64,000 nt of DNA, taken from the NCBI RefSeq assembly GCF_021354595.1, contig NZ_JADWYJ010000002.1, forward strand, positions 62,001 to 126,000, read 5' to 3'. Every line of letters starts with the position of its first letter. The stretch's first letter is position 1. Shown one piece after another: positions 52,398-60,062 of the stretch. This DNA is from Maribellus sp. CM-23. GTDB taxonomy: Bacteria > Bacteroidota > Bacteroidia > Bacteroidales > Prolixibacteraceae. Below the pieces are notes generated by a model. The model had not been told where the DNA came from and did no database searches. It saw only the letters and a program-made list of their open reading frames with translations. Both the position numbers and the translations under genes were made by a program.

Positions 52398-52694
52398 TCA
52401 GATTTTAAAGAATGTTTTGAATAATTCCTGTGCTTCGCTCCAATTCTCTTTGTTTACACAGTATTTTATCCGGGGAGCTTCAATCTCGCCTTGGATCAAC
52501 CCAGCATCTTTTAATTCTTTCAGATGTTGCGAAAGGGTTGATTTGGCAATGGGCAACTCTTCGCTCAAATCGCCACTGTAGCAACACGACTGCTGCCCCA
52601 GCAACTGCATAACATACACACGCACCGGATGTCCCAACGCTTTGGCATAACGTGCCAGTTTCTGTTGATCGTCCGACATGATTTTTACTTCCAT
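52398..52694 (-). CDS. ArsR-family winged-helix repressor
   Basis: A 98-aa regulator from the ATG at 52694. A longer frame to 52775 opens with TTG and would run through the operator-like dyad, so the shorter start is preferred; Met6 (52679) is a further option. It has LARYAKALGHPVRVYVMQLL, the helix-turn-helix ELPIAKSTLSQHLKELKDAGL and the wing EAPRIKYCVN. Cys37 and Cys38 (QQSCCYSGDL) sit where ArsR proteins bind thiophilic metals, and Cys79 may assist. It likely represses its own operon and is released by a metal, metalloid or oxidant. Confidence 0.9.
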   Translation of the reverse strand: MEVKIMSDDQQKLARYAKALGHPVRVYVMQLLGQQSCCYSGDLSEELPIAKSTLSQHLKELKDAGLIQGEIEAPRIKYCVNKENWSEAQELFKTFFKI

Positions 52695-52710
52695 AATCTT
52701 CTTCTGTTCG

Positions 52711-52732
52711 TTGTTCGCAAAAATACGAACAA
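52711..52732. promoter_or_regulatory. Putative ArsR-type operator 1 (before the repressor gene)
   Basis: A perfect dyad TTGTTCG-N8-CGAACAA, 17 bp upstream of the chosen repressor start. Its core TTCG-N8-CGAA is identical in spacing to the second dyad at 52356-52371. This is the kind of site an ArsR dimer covers. Confidence 0.7.
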
Positions 52733-52803
52733 TTTTGAATTTGCATTCGGTATCCGGAATATTTTTAACGATCAATTATCCATCAAGATGAGTCAATACC
52801 GGG

Positions 52804-52856
52804 TTGTATCGTACACGACATAAAATAAAACCGCTATACTTGTATCGTGTGTGATA
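52804..52856 (+). promoter_or_regulatory. Direct-repeat regulatory region before glutathione peroxidase
   Basis: TTGTATCGTACACGACA (52804-52820) and TTGTATCGTGTGTGATA (52840-52856) share their first nine bases and lie 36 bp apart. Each contains a dyad: TCGT-AC-ACGA in the first and TATC-N6-GATA in the second. A near -7 element TATACTTG (52835-52842) touches the second copy. This looks like two operator sites flanking a promoter. The regulator is unknown. Confidence 0.5.
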
Positions 52857-52886
52857 TAATCTGGAAAAACACAAAACTGTTCAACA

Positions 52887-53369
52887 ATGGAAAACAACTT
52901 TTATCAATTTACCGCTAAAAGTATACAGGGCAAAGAAGTTTCGATGGAAGATTTTAAAGGGAAAATCATTTTAGTAGTCAATACCGCCAGCAAGTGTGGC
53001 TTTACTCCGCAATACGCCGGCTTGGAAGATTTGTACCGCAAATACAGGGATGCCGGACTGGTGATTCTCGGTTTTCCCTGCAACCAGTTTGGGAACCAGG
53101 AACCGGGTGATGAAAAGTCAATATCAGAAGCTTGTCTGGTTAACTATGGTGTTTCCTTTCCGATGTTCTCGAAAGTTGACGTAAACGGAGAACATGCCCA
53201 CCCTATTTTTAAATACCTCAGAAAACAATTAAGCGGTTTGTTCGGCAGTAAAATAAAATGGAATTTTACCAAGTTTCTAATCGACAAACACGGGAAACCT
53301 GTCAAACGCTTTGCTCCCATTACCCAACCAGAAAAGCTGGAACCTTATATCGAAAAACTGATAAAGTAG
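52887..53369 (+). CDS. Glutathione peroxidase-family thiol peroxidase
   Basis: A 160-aa protein without signal peptide. It has the family core NTASKCGFTPQYAGLE with peroxidatic Cys37 (Cys and not Sec), FPCNQFGNQEPG with Gln67 and a further Cys65, and IKWNFTKFLID with Trp125, completing the catalytic set. Such Cys enzymes usually use thioredoxin to reduce hydrogen or lipid peroxides. A pair of repeated sites lies upstream, fitting stress control. It is a single-gene unit, divergent from the ArsR operon. Confidence 0.93.
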   Translation: MENNFYQFTAKSIQGKEVSMEDFKGKIILVVNTASKCGFTPQYAGLEDLYRKYRDAGLVILGFPCNQFGNQEPGDEKSISEACLVNYGVSFPMFSKVDVNGEHAHPIFKYLRKQLSGLFGSKIKWNFTKFLIDKHGKPVKRFAPITQPEKLEPYIEKLIK

Positions 53370-53389
53370 AGAGATTGAAGCATCAGGCA

Positions 53390-54613
53390 CTAAACTGCGG
53401 CAGGTTTGGCCGAATCAAAATATTTTTGAAACAGGGCGAAGCGTTGCGATTTGGACTGTGCCCTTTTTTCACGAACAAACCCAAAATGCAGGGGAGAATA
53501 ACGCTCCAGTTCATTCAGGTATTCCGGGGAAAACGAGCCGTTGTTCAAGCCAGCTGATTCAATGATCATGGTTTCGATGCTGTGATTCATCAGGTCAATA
53601 AAATCATCGTTCTCAATTTCCTGGAAGCATTTCATTTCCGCCATCGCAGTTCGGCCAAAGTGAACGGTTTTGTTTACAAAAGTTCCCAAATCATTTTCGG
53701 GAAGACAGGAAAAAATCGTTTTGGTAGATGCCTGCGCATCTTCTTTTACATCCTGAATATCGTCGAGCAACTGCAGGTAAACACCATAGCCAAACAAGGC
53801 TTGTTCCTGCTCTGGAGTAAGCCGGCCGGCCACCAAATAACCGTCGGCTAAAACCGAAGCGCCGCCTTTTTCAAAACAAATTTCCAGAATCTGCTTATCC
53901 GACAACCCACTTTCAGCACACATCTTTAAGCTGTTGGTTTGTCCTTGCTGAATGGCATACAAACTTTCGTAAACCAGCGGAAAATCAGTACGCGGAAATT
54001 CAGACTCAAACATCTCCACAAGCCTGAACAACTGGCTTTCGGTAAAAGAAATAGGCTGAACATCCTCTCCGTGCAAACGACGGTTAAAACGCTCTGAAAA
54101 TTCTTCTTTTTCGCGATCGGTAATGGCCGGATCATCCAACAGGTTATCGCTGTACGGATAGATCATCGAATAGGCAAACACCGACGGGGTGATCTTTACC
54201 GGCAGTTTCATCATCAGTTGTACTCCGTTCATGATCCACACATTGCGCATTCCCTGGTAAATATCGCTTGGCTTCAACTCCGGCCCAAACTCGCGGGCTT
54301 TGTAAAAAAAGTCTTTTGAAACATTTTTGAATTCCTCGGACAAAATCACTTTCAGGTGATCTTTCTCGAAATCAAAAACCGTTTCCAGAAAGGCTTTGAA
54401 CATGGGAAAGAAAGAAGCACCCGGATCACTTTTTATCGCCTTTATTTCCTTTGGTTTTTGTAGTGATTTTATCTTCTCCTGGAAGAGCTCGTAATTCGCT
54501 TCCCGGCTCCGTTTTTCCTGGGTTGAATACTCTTTTGAAAAGGCGGGAAAATCACTGGGACTGTTCTCCCATATTTCGGCAAAATGTCGGATGTAATTAC
54601 GGACAGGTAGCAT
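53390..54613 (-). CDS. Class I isoprenoid-synthase-like protein, uncharacterised
   Basis: A 407-aa, all-helical cytoplasmic protein. Two Asp-rich motifs of the trans-isoprenyl diphosphate synthase fold are visible. The first is SDNLLDD (Asp156, Asp160, Asp161), a variant of DDxxD. The second is YLQLLDDIQDV (Asp284, Asp285, Asp288), preceded by CFEKGGASVLADGYLVAG, which resembles the conserved segment before the second motif in FPP/GGPP synthases. It is longer than typical synthases (about 300 aa), with a 100-residue N-terminal extension. It could be a prenyl synthase, a terpene synthase or a non-catalytic relative. It stands alone between gpx and yebC. Confidence 0.7.
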   Translation of the reverse strand: MLPVRNYIRHFAEIWENSPSDFPAFSKEYSTQEKRSREANYELFQEKIKSLQKPKEIKAIKSDPGASFFPMFKAFLETVFDFEKDHLKVILSEEFKNVSKDFFYKAREFGPELKPSDIYQGMRNVWIMNGVQLMMKLPVKITPSVFAYSMIYPYSDNLLDDPAITDREKEEFSERFNRRLHGEDVQPISFTESQLFRLVEMFESEFPRTDFPLVYESLYAIQQGQTNSLKMCAESGLSDKQILEICFEKGGASVLADGYLVAGRLTPEQEQALFGYGVYLQLLDDIQDVKEDAQASTKTIFSCLPENDLGTFVNKTVHFGRTAMAEMKCFQEIENDDFIDLMNHSIETMIIESAGLNNGSFSPEYLNELERYSPLHFGFVREKRAQSKSQRFALFQKYFDSAKPAAV

Positions 54614-54728
54614 AAGTTAAGTTTTTCCCGAATATAGGATAAAAGAAAAACTGTGCTGCCATTTATTAGATAAGTGAAGCATTTTTCGGGGTTAACTCAG
54701 AAATACCGATGGTAAAAGGCTTTCAAAA

Positions 54729-54764
54729 AAAAGAACATACCCGCTCATGCGAATACGTTCTTTT
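54729..54764 (-). terminator. Intrinsic terminator after yebC-like gene
   Basis: AAAAGAAC and GTTCTTTT arms with a 20-nt loop, preceded on the plus strand by an A run that becomes a T run on the minus strand. It lies 21 bp past the gene's stop. Confidence 0.65.
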
Positions 54765-54784
54765 CAATTATTGTAAAAACCTGA

Positions 54785-55495
54785 TTAGGCAATGTTGGTA
54801 TAAACTGCCTGAACATCGTCGTCCTCTTCCAGTTTATCCAGCATTTTTTCAATTTCTTCGAGTTGCTCTTCGGTAAATTCAACCGGTGTGGTTGGAATAC
54901 GTCTCAGTTCCGCTTTAGTGGGCTCGATGTTAAGCCGCTCAAAAGCCGAAGCCAAATCGCCAAAACTGGTATAATCGCCCGATGCATAATATTTGCCTTC
55001 GTTTTCTTCGATTTCGTCCAAACCAGCGTCAATCAGTTCCAGTTCCATTTCTTCCAGCTCCATTCCTTCGGGCAGGTCGAATTCGAAAACGGCTTTACGC
55101 GAAAACATAAATTCCAGCGAACCGTTGGGCACCTGGCCTCCACCTGATTTATTAAAATAGCTTTTTACGTTGGCAACCGTACGGGTTGTATTATCGGTGG
55201 CACATTCCACAAACACCAGCACTCCGTGCGGGCCTTTTCCTTCGTAGCTCACCTCAATGTAATCAGCAGCATCTTTGCCTGAGGCACGTTTAATCGCCGA
55301 ATCGATGTTGGCTTTCGGCATATTCTCGTGCTTCGCATTTAAAATGGCTGTTCGCAAGGCCGGGTTCATATCCGGGTCAGGTCCCCCTTCTTTGGCTGCA
55401 ATTGTGATTTTTTTCGAAAGTTTCGGAAAAACCCTCGACATCTTATCCCAGCGTTTTTCTTTCGCTGCCCTGCGGTATTCAAATGCTCTTCCCAT
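54785..55495 (-). CDS. YebC/PmpR-family protein (TACO1-like)
   Basis: A 236-aa protein with the family start [20 protein letters not shown], followed by [48 protein letters not shown] (shortened: [14 protein letters not shown]) and [15 protein letters not shown]. The acidic C-terminal domain is typical. YebC-family proteins have been described both as transcription regulators and, more recently, as factors that relieve ribosome stalling at proline-rich stretches. It lies 133 bp downstream of the 41-aa Cys-rich gene on the same strand. Confidence 0.93.
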   Translation of the reverse strand: MGRAFEYRRAAKEKRWDKMSRVFPKLSKKITIAAKEGGPDPDMNPALRTAILNAKHENMPKANIDSAIKRASGKDAADYIEVSYEGKGPHGVLVFVECATDNTTRTVANVKSYFNKSGGGQVPNGSLEFMFSRKAVFEFDLPEGMELEEMELELIDAGLDEIEENEGKYYASGDYTSFGDLASAFERLNIEPTKAELRRIPTTPVEFTEEQLEEIEKMLDKLEEDDDVQAVYTNIA

Positions 55496-55628
55496 GGATG
55501 ATTTTTAAATTTTTGAAATTTGCTGCGAAAATAAAAACTCGGCTTTTAATAACCAAGTTATGAAATGCAAAACTGCTACATTTTTGATTTTTGCCACTTA
55601 CCTGATCCCCAATAGTGAAGAATAGGCA

Positions 55629-55754
55629 TCAGGAAATCTTTTTGGGCTTACAAACCTTGTCTTCCTTTTTTACTTTGGCCCCGCATTTTTTACACTCATA
55701 ATGCGGGTCGCTTTTATCTTCAAAATCTTTCTTTTTACATGCTTTCTTGCTCAT
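55629..55754 (-). CDS. 41-aa Cys-rich, zinc-ribbon-like small protein
   Basis: A small frame of 41 codons plus stop: it starts MSKKACKKKDFEDKSDPHYE and continues CKKCGAKVKK then EDKVCKPKKIS. Four Cys occur (residues 6, 21, 24, 35), with CxxC at 21-24 and a basic tail, which fits a small zinc ribbon. The ATG overlaps the stop of the upstream kinase/RapZ gene as ATGA, so the two are translationally coupled. Sequence composition and coupling support a real gene. A nucleic-acid- or protein-binding role is possible but unproven. Confidence 0.75.
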   Translation of the reverse strand: MSKKACKKKDFEDKSDPHYECKKCGAKVKKEDKVCKPKKIS

Positions 55755-57184
55755 CGCCAATTATCCCTTTCACGGTGAACTACAACAACATTCACCGGAT
55801 AATTGTTCTGAAGAAACTCTGCCAGTTTATCCGCCGAATAAACCGACCGGTGTTGCCCGCCCGTGCATCCAAAGCTTACCGACAAATCAGTAAAACCCCG
55901 CTCCAGGTACACCTTCACCGACTGTTCCACCAGGTTTTTAGCTGATTCCAGGAAAAGTCCCATTTCTGACTTTTGTTCCAGAAACTCCTGAACCGCCACA
56001 TCTTTTCCGCTCAGCTTTTTGTATTCCTCGTATCTTCCTGGGTTGTGAATGGCCCGGCAGTCGAAAACATACCCACCACCGTTCCCTGAAGGATCCTCCG
56101 GAATACCTTTTTTATAAGAGAAACTTGTAATCCGGATCGTCAGATCAGACTTCGACTGACCGATCTCTTTCAATACTTCGGACTTGCTCAGTTGTTTCAA
56201 AACATTCACCAACTCGGGCAATTCTAACGGAAGTTTCAGGTCTTTCAACAACAACTCCAGGTTTTTCAGCGCAAATGGAATGCTTTTCAGGAAATGTTCC
56301 TTTTTCTCGTAAAAGCCCCGGAAACCGTAAGCTCCCATGGCTTGCATAATGCGAATCAGGACAAAACCTTTGAAGTAGGCGGTGAATCGCTCCTCGTCCA
56401 CTTTCATGTATTTTTTAAGCTCGCTGATGTAAAAATTGAACAGCTGCTGCCTGACGCTTTCCGGAATGTCCGCCTTTCCATCGTAAAGAAGCGATGCCAA
56501 GTCGTATTGCAAAGCACCCAAACGTCCGCCCTGGTAATCGATAAAATAAACGTCGTCGTCTTTCAACATCACATTGCGCGACTGAAAATCGCGGTACAGG
56601 AAGTATTTGGAACTGGCACTCAACAAATAGTTACTAAACTGCTGAAAATCATCTTCCAGAGCTTGTTCGTCAAACGAAATTTTGGCCAGTTTCAGAAAAT
56701 AGTACTTAAAATAATTCAGGTCCCACATCATCGATTGCTTGTCGAAAGCTTCACGCGGATAGCAAACCGAATAATCGATGTCTTTACCGGCAATGATCTG
56801 AATCTTTGGCAAAGCGCTCAGCACTTTTTTATACTGGCTGATGATGTTTTCAGAGAAACCTTCTTTTTCCCTGACTTCAGTGAGGTAGCCAAAAAGAGTT
56901 GTATCTCCCAGGTCCTGCACCAGGTATTTCTTTAAATCAGAACTTACGGCATAAACCTTCGGAACTTTTATCCCTTTGTTGTACAGATGATTGGAGAACG
57001 AAAGAAAAGCCGTGTTCTCTTTCACGTCGTTATTGAAAGCCCCAATCACTGTCCGGGTTGCATTTCCCATTCGTGCATATTCGCGGTAAGAACCGGATTG
57101 CGGCAACATCTCAAATCGTTCAACTTTCTCACTGAACTGATGCTCAAAAAGTTCTATCAGCTCGTTTTTAACTGTTGTATTCAA
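55751..57184 (-). CDS. Fusion of an aminoglycoside-phosphotransferase-type sugar kinase and a RapZ C-terminal domain
   Basis: A 477-aa protein. Residues 1-330 are a kinase of the APH/AmgK type: Gly-rich MLPQSGSYREYARMG, KYLVQDLGDTTLF, catalytic loop LYRDFQSRNVMLK and metal-binding YFIDYQGGRLG. Residues about 345-477 match the RapZ C-terminal domain: IRITSFSYKKGIPEDPSGNG (within limits), GYVFDCRAIHNPG, SFGCTGGQHRSVYSADKLA. AmgK phosphorylates MurNAc/GlcNAc in wall recycling, while the RapZ C-domain binds GlcN6P in E. coli. A fusion would link kinase and sensor for amino sugars. The start is TTG (57184); a stop lies two codons upstream and the next Met (25) falls inside the kinase. Confidence 0.85.
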   Translation of the reverse strand: MNTTVKNELIELFEHQFSEKVERFEMLPQSGSYREYARMGNATRTVIGAFNNDVKENTAFLSFSNHLYNKGIKVPKVYAVSSDLKKYLVQDLGDTTLFGYLTEVREKEGFSENIISQYKKVLSALPKIQIIAGKDIDYSVCYPREAFDKQSMMWDLNYFKYYFLKLAKISFDEQALEDDFQQFSNYLLSASSKYFLYRDFQSRNVMLKDDDVYFIDYQGGRLGALQYDLASLLYDGKADIPESVRQQLFNFYISELKKYMKVDEERFTAYFKGFVLIRIMQAMGAYGFRGFYEKKEHFLKSIPFALKNLELLLKDLKLPLELPELVNVLKQLSKSEVLKEIGQSKSDLTIRITSFSYKKGIPEDPSGNGGGYVFDCRAIHNPGRYEEYKKLSGKDVAVQEFLEQKSEMGLFLESAKNLVEQSVKVYLERGFTDLSVSFGCTGGQHRSVYSADKLAEFLQNNYPVNVVVVHRERDNWR

Positions 57185-57229
57185 AAGTCAGCGTATTTAA
57201 TTTTAATGTAATTTTACTTCTCAATTTCG

Positions 57230-57958
57230 ATGGTTATGATGAAAACCAAAGTCAAAAGTATCTTTTTTTTAAGACTCCTGCGAACGATCCTGATGTTCGC
57301 TGGCATATTTTTCCTGCTTTGTGTGCTTACCGCGCTCACTTCTGCGCCATTTTGGGCTTATCACTGGCTCGGAACCAGTAAATCGGAATTACAGCAAAAA
57401 CCGCAGTACATAGTGCTTCTCGGCGGTGGCGGCATGCCCAGCCAGTCGAACCTGATGCGTAGTTGGTACACCGCCCATGCAGCCAAAAGTTTTCCGGATG
57501 CCAAGGTTATCATTGCAATGCCCGGTGAATTGGACGACAATTTGAGCACTCCGCAAAAAATGAAAGCAGAACTGGAAGTAAGAAATGTTCCTGCAGAACA
57601 AATTCTTTTTGAAGCCGAAGGCACCAACACTCGCTCGCAGGCTATGAATTGTGCAGGTTTAATCGCTTACAAAACTCCGGTACTCCTCGTAACTTCACCG
57701 GAACACATGCGAAGAGCGGTTCTTAGTTTTCGGAAAGTGGGTTTTGAAAAGGTAAATGCTTTGCCGGCTTTTGAAAATGCTGCCGAGGCCGATTTCTCGT
57801 TCAAAGACGACGAGCTGGGGGGAAACAAAATCTTAGTGCCCGATGTGGGGCAAAACATCAACATGCGGTACCAGCTGTGGAACCACCTGAAATACGAGAT
57901 CCTGGTTGCACGCGAAATGTTTGCGCTGTCGTATTACAAACTTCGGGGATGGATATAA
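57230..57958 (+). CDS. YdcF/SanA-family (DUF218) membrane protein
   Basis: A 242-aa protein with one N-terminal membrane helix (about 15-40) and a DUF218 domain outside. It has QYIVLLGGGGMP near 59-70, TAHAAKSFPDAKVIIAMPGE, FEAEGTNTRSQAMNCAGL and VLLVTSPEHMRRAVLSF, the usual conserved steps. Family members ElyC, SanA and YdcF affect envelope integrity and undecaprenyl-phosphate use, but the reaction is unknown. It is divergent from the kinase/RapZ gene with a 45-bp gap. The start could also be Met3 or Met4. Confidence 0.88.
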   Translation: MVMMKTKVKSIFFLRLLRTILMFAGIFFLLCVLTALTSAPFWAYHWLGTSKSELQQKPQYIVLLGGGGMPSQSNLMRSWYTAHAAKSFPDAKVIIAMPGELDDNLSTPQKMKAELEVRNVPAEQILFEAEGTNTRSQAMNCAGLIAYKTPVLLVTSPEHMRRAVLSFRKVGFEKVNALPAFENAAEADFSFKDDELGGNKILVPDVGQNINMRYQLWNHLKYEILVAREMFALSYYKLRGWI

Positions 57959-57963
57959 AAAAA

Positions 57964-57997
57964 CAGGGATGTACTCCATTTGAAAACGGCATCCCTG
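57964..57997. terminator. Bidirectional terminator between ydcF-like and M28 peptidase genes
   Basis: CAGGGATG and CATCCCTG arms, perfectly complementary, with an 18-nt loop, flanked by an A run on the left and ATAAAAAAA on the right. The genes converge here. Confidence 0.75.
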
Positions 57998-58021
57998 GTT
58001 ATAAAAAAACTATTACGCTTG

Positions 58022-59788
58022 CTACAATTGAACGATAAGTACCGTCTCTTTATTGTCGCGAATGATATCAACTGAAATTCTTTCTCCGGCTTCGAGCGTT
58101 TGCAGGCGGCTCATATAATCGTAAATATTGCTTACTTTTTTGCCTTCGATTGCGGTAATAATATCGCCCCGCTGCATGCCAGCCTTGTCCGCCGGTTTTC
58201 CTTTTGTAACAGCATCAATACGCATTCCGCGTTTTTCGAGCCCGGCATAATCCGGCATAATTCCGAATGTAACTTTGAAACGTCCTCCCCTGCTCCGCTG
58301 AAACTTGCTGCCCGCTTCCTGAAAGGTTAGTTTCCGGTCGCGATTGGTCACATCTTCGATCACCGCTGCCGCATAGTCAAGCACCTTTTTCTCGCCTTCG
58401 TAGTTGATCAGTTCTGCATCATCTTTCGGGGTATGATAATCCGGATGTGCCCCGGTGGAAAAGAAAAACACCGGAATGTTCTGCAAATAAAACGAAGCGT
58501 GGTCCGATGGACCGATTCCTTCACTCGAGAAAGCCAGTTCAAAACCCGGATTCAGGTCATTTAGTATTTCCTCGGTTTCTACCGATGTTTTTGTTCCGCT
58601 GACACTAAGTGCATTCGTTGTTGTATCCAAACGGCCCACCATGTCAAAATTAAACATGGCCACCATCTTTTCGCTGGCAACCGGAGGGTCGTTTACAAAC
58701 GCTTTGGAGCCTACCAGCCCCATTTCTTCGGCCCCAAAAACAACAAAAATCAAGCTTCGTTTATTTGCTTTTTCAGCGGCCATTTTCTCGGCAAGCTGAA
58801 TGACCGCCGCTACACCCGATGCATTGTCATCGGCCCCGTTATGAACGGCTATCGTATCCACGGCGCGTGAACCCGAGCCGGGACCGCCCATTCCCAAATG
58901 ATCGTAATGCGCCCCGATCACCACGACCTCGTCTTTCAAGGTCTCATCCCAACCAGGTAACATGGCCACCACATTTCGGGTTTCCTTCTCTTTTAGCTGA
59001 ACATTTACCGTTGCTTTAACCGAAGTCGTAACTTCCAGGTTAAATCCACGGTGTTCTTCCTTCATCCTATTTTCGAGTGATTCAATGGTTTCACCGGTTC
59101 CGGCAAGCATCTCATTGGCTACTTTGCGCGTAACCTGCAGAACGGGCATATCAAAGCGGCTACTGTTCTTATCAAAAAAGAGCGAAGAAAGTTCGTCCTT
59201 CTCATTAAAATCCGGACCGGCCACCAAAATAATTCCCGCGGCAGTTTTATCGGAAGCGGTGAGCGCTTTGGCACGCTCGGTTGAGAATTCGAGATAAGGG
59301 CTGTTGGGATTCTCCAAATCGGGATCGCCTTGAAGTACCAACATCCATTTTCCGGCGACATCCACCCCAAGAAAATCGTTCCATTTCAACGAATCGCGGT
59401 CAACTTCCATTCCATAACCTGCAAAAACAAGCATTGCTTCAACCGTGGAATTGGCTGAAAAAGCGTAGGGTAAAAAATCGGTTTTAGCTTCGAATGATGT
59501 ATTGCCCACTGTAAGCGAATTTCCATCTCCCAACTCAGCGTCAGCAACCAGACTAAACGGCTGAAAACCGTTGTCGTACAACAATTGCAAACCGGCAGTT
59601 TCAAACTTCTGACGGATGTATTCAGCAGCCAGAAAGCCGCCCGGCTCACCTGATTTTCGCCCCTGCAACGAATCGGAAGCCAGGTAATAAATATTCTCTT
59701 TCAGATCGTCAACCGTAATTTCGGGATTGAATTTCGGACCACAGGCAGTCAGCGCCAAAACCCAAAGAAGCAATATCGTATTTTTCAT
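58022..59788 (-). CDS. M28-family zinc aminopeptidase with PDZ domain, lipoprotein
   Basis: A 588-aa protein with a lipoprotein signal (LALTACG, Cys16). A PA-like insert is followed by the M28 domain with metal ligands in VIGAHYDHLGMGG (His), HNGADDNASGV (Asp), FGAEEMGLVGSKA (Glu pair), FNFDMVGR (Asp) and PDYHTPKDD (His). A PDZ domain fills the C-terminal 85 residues (KPADKAGMQRGDIITAIEG). It would remove N-terminal residues from peptides in the envelope, with PDZ aiding substrate choice. Complete and of normal length. It is transcribed alone. Confidence 0.92.
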   Translation of the reverse strand: MKNTILLLWVLALTACGPKFNPEITVDDLKENIYYLASDSLQGRKSGEPGGFLAAEYIRQKFETAGLQLLYDNGFQPFSLVADAELGDGNSLTVGNTSFEAKTDFLPYAFSANSTVEAMLVFAGYGMEVDRDSLKWNDFLGVDVAGKWMLVLQGDPDLENPNSPYLEFSTERAKALTASDKTAAGIILVAGPDFNEKDELSSLFFDKNSSRFDMPVLQVTRKVANEMLAGTGETIESLENRMKEEHRGFNLEVTTSVKATVNVQLKEKETRNVVAMLPGWDETLKDEVVVIGAHYDHLGMGGPGSGSRAVDTIAVHNGADDNASGVAAVIQLAEKMAAEKANKRSLIFVVFGAEEMGLVGSKAFVNDPPVASEKMVAMFNFDMVGRLDTTTNALSVSGTKTSVETEEILNDLNPGFELAFSSEGIGPSDHASFYLQNIPVFFFSTGAHPDYHTPKDDAELINYEGEKKVLDYAAAVIEDVTNRDRKLTFQEAGSKFQRSRGGRFKVTFGIMPDYAGLEKRGMRIDAVTKGKPADKAGMQRGDIITAIEGKKVSNIYDYMSRLQTLEAGERISVDIIRDNKETVLIVQL

Positions 59789-60062
59789 AAGAATATAGTT
59801 TGGTCAATATTTTTGGTTTAGTTCAACAATACATTCCGACAACACAATTCCGTTTCGAAAATGGAATCCGCTCTTTTTCAGGCAGCAGTTCTGAACTCCT
59901 TTCGTTTCTCCACTTCTCCCCTCTAAATACCGTTAATCTACCTCTTATTCCAATGCTCCGTTCAGGTTCACCGCAACCTTTATTTACTATGTAATAATAC
60001 TCATAAATCCTTATTTTAAAAAAGGAGTTACGTATATTTACGACTTTCAAAATTCATTCAAT

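Noticed and set aside
59823..60050. 75-codon minus-strand open frame between the M28 and vWA genes
   Set aside because: Lies in the promoter gap of two divergent genes, with no start context, motif or coupling to a neighbour.
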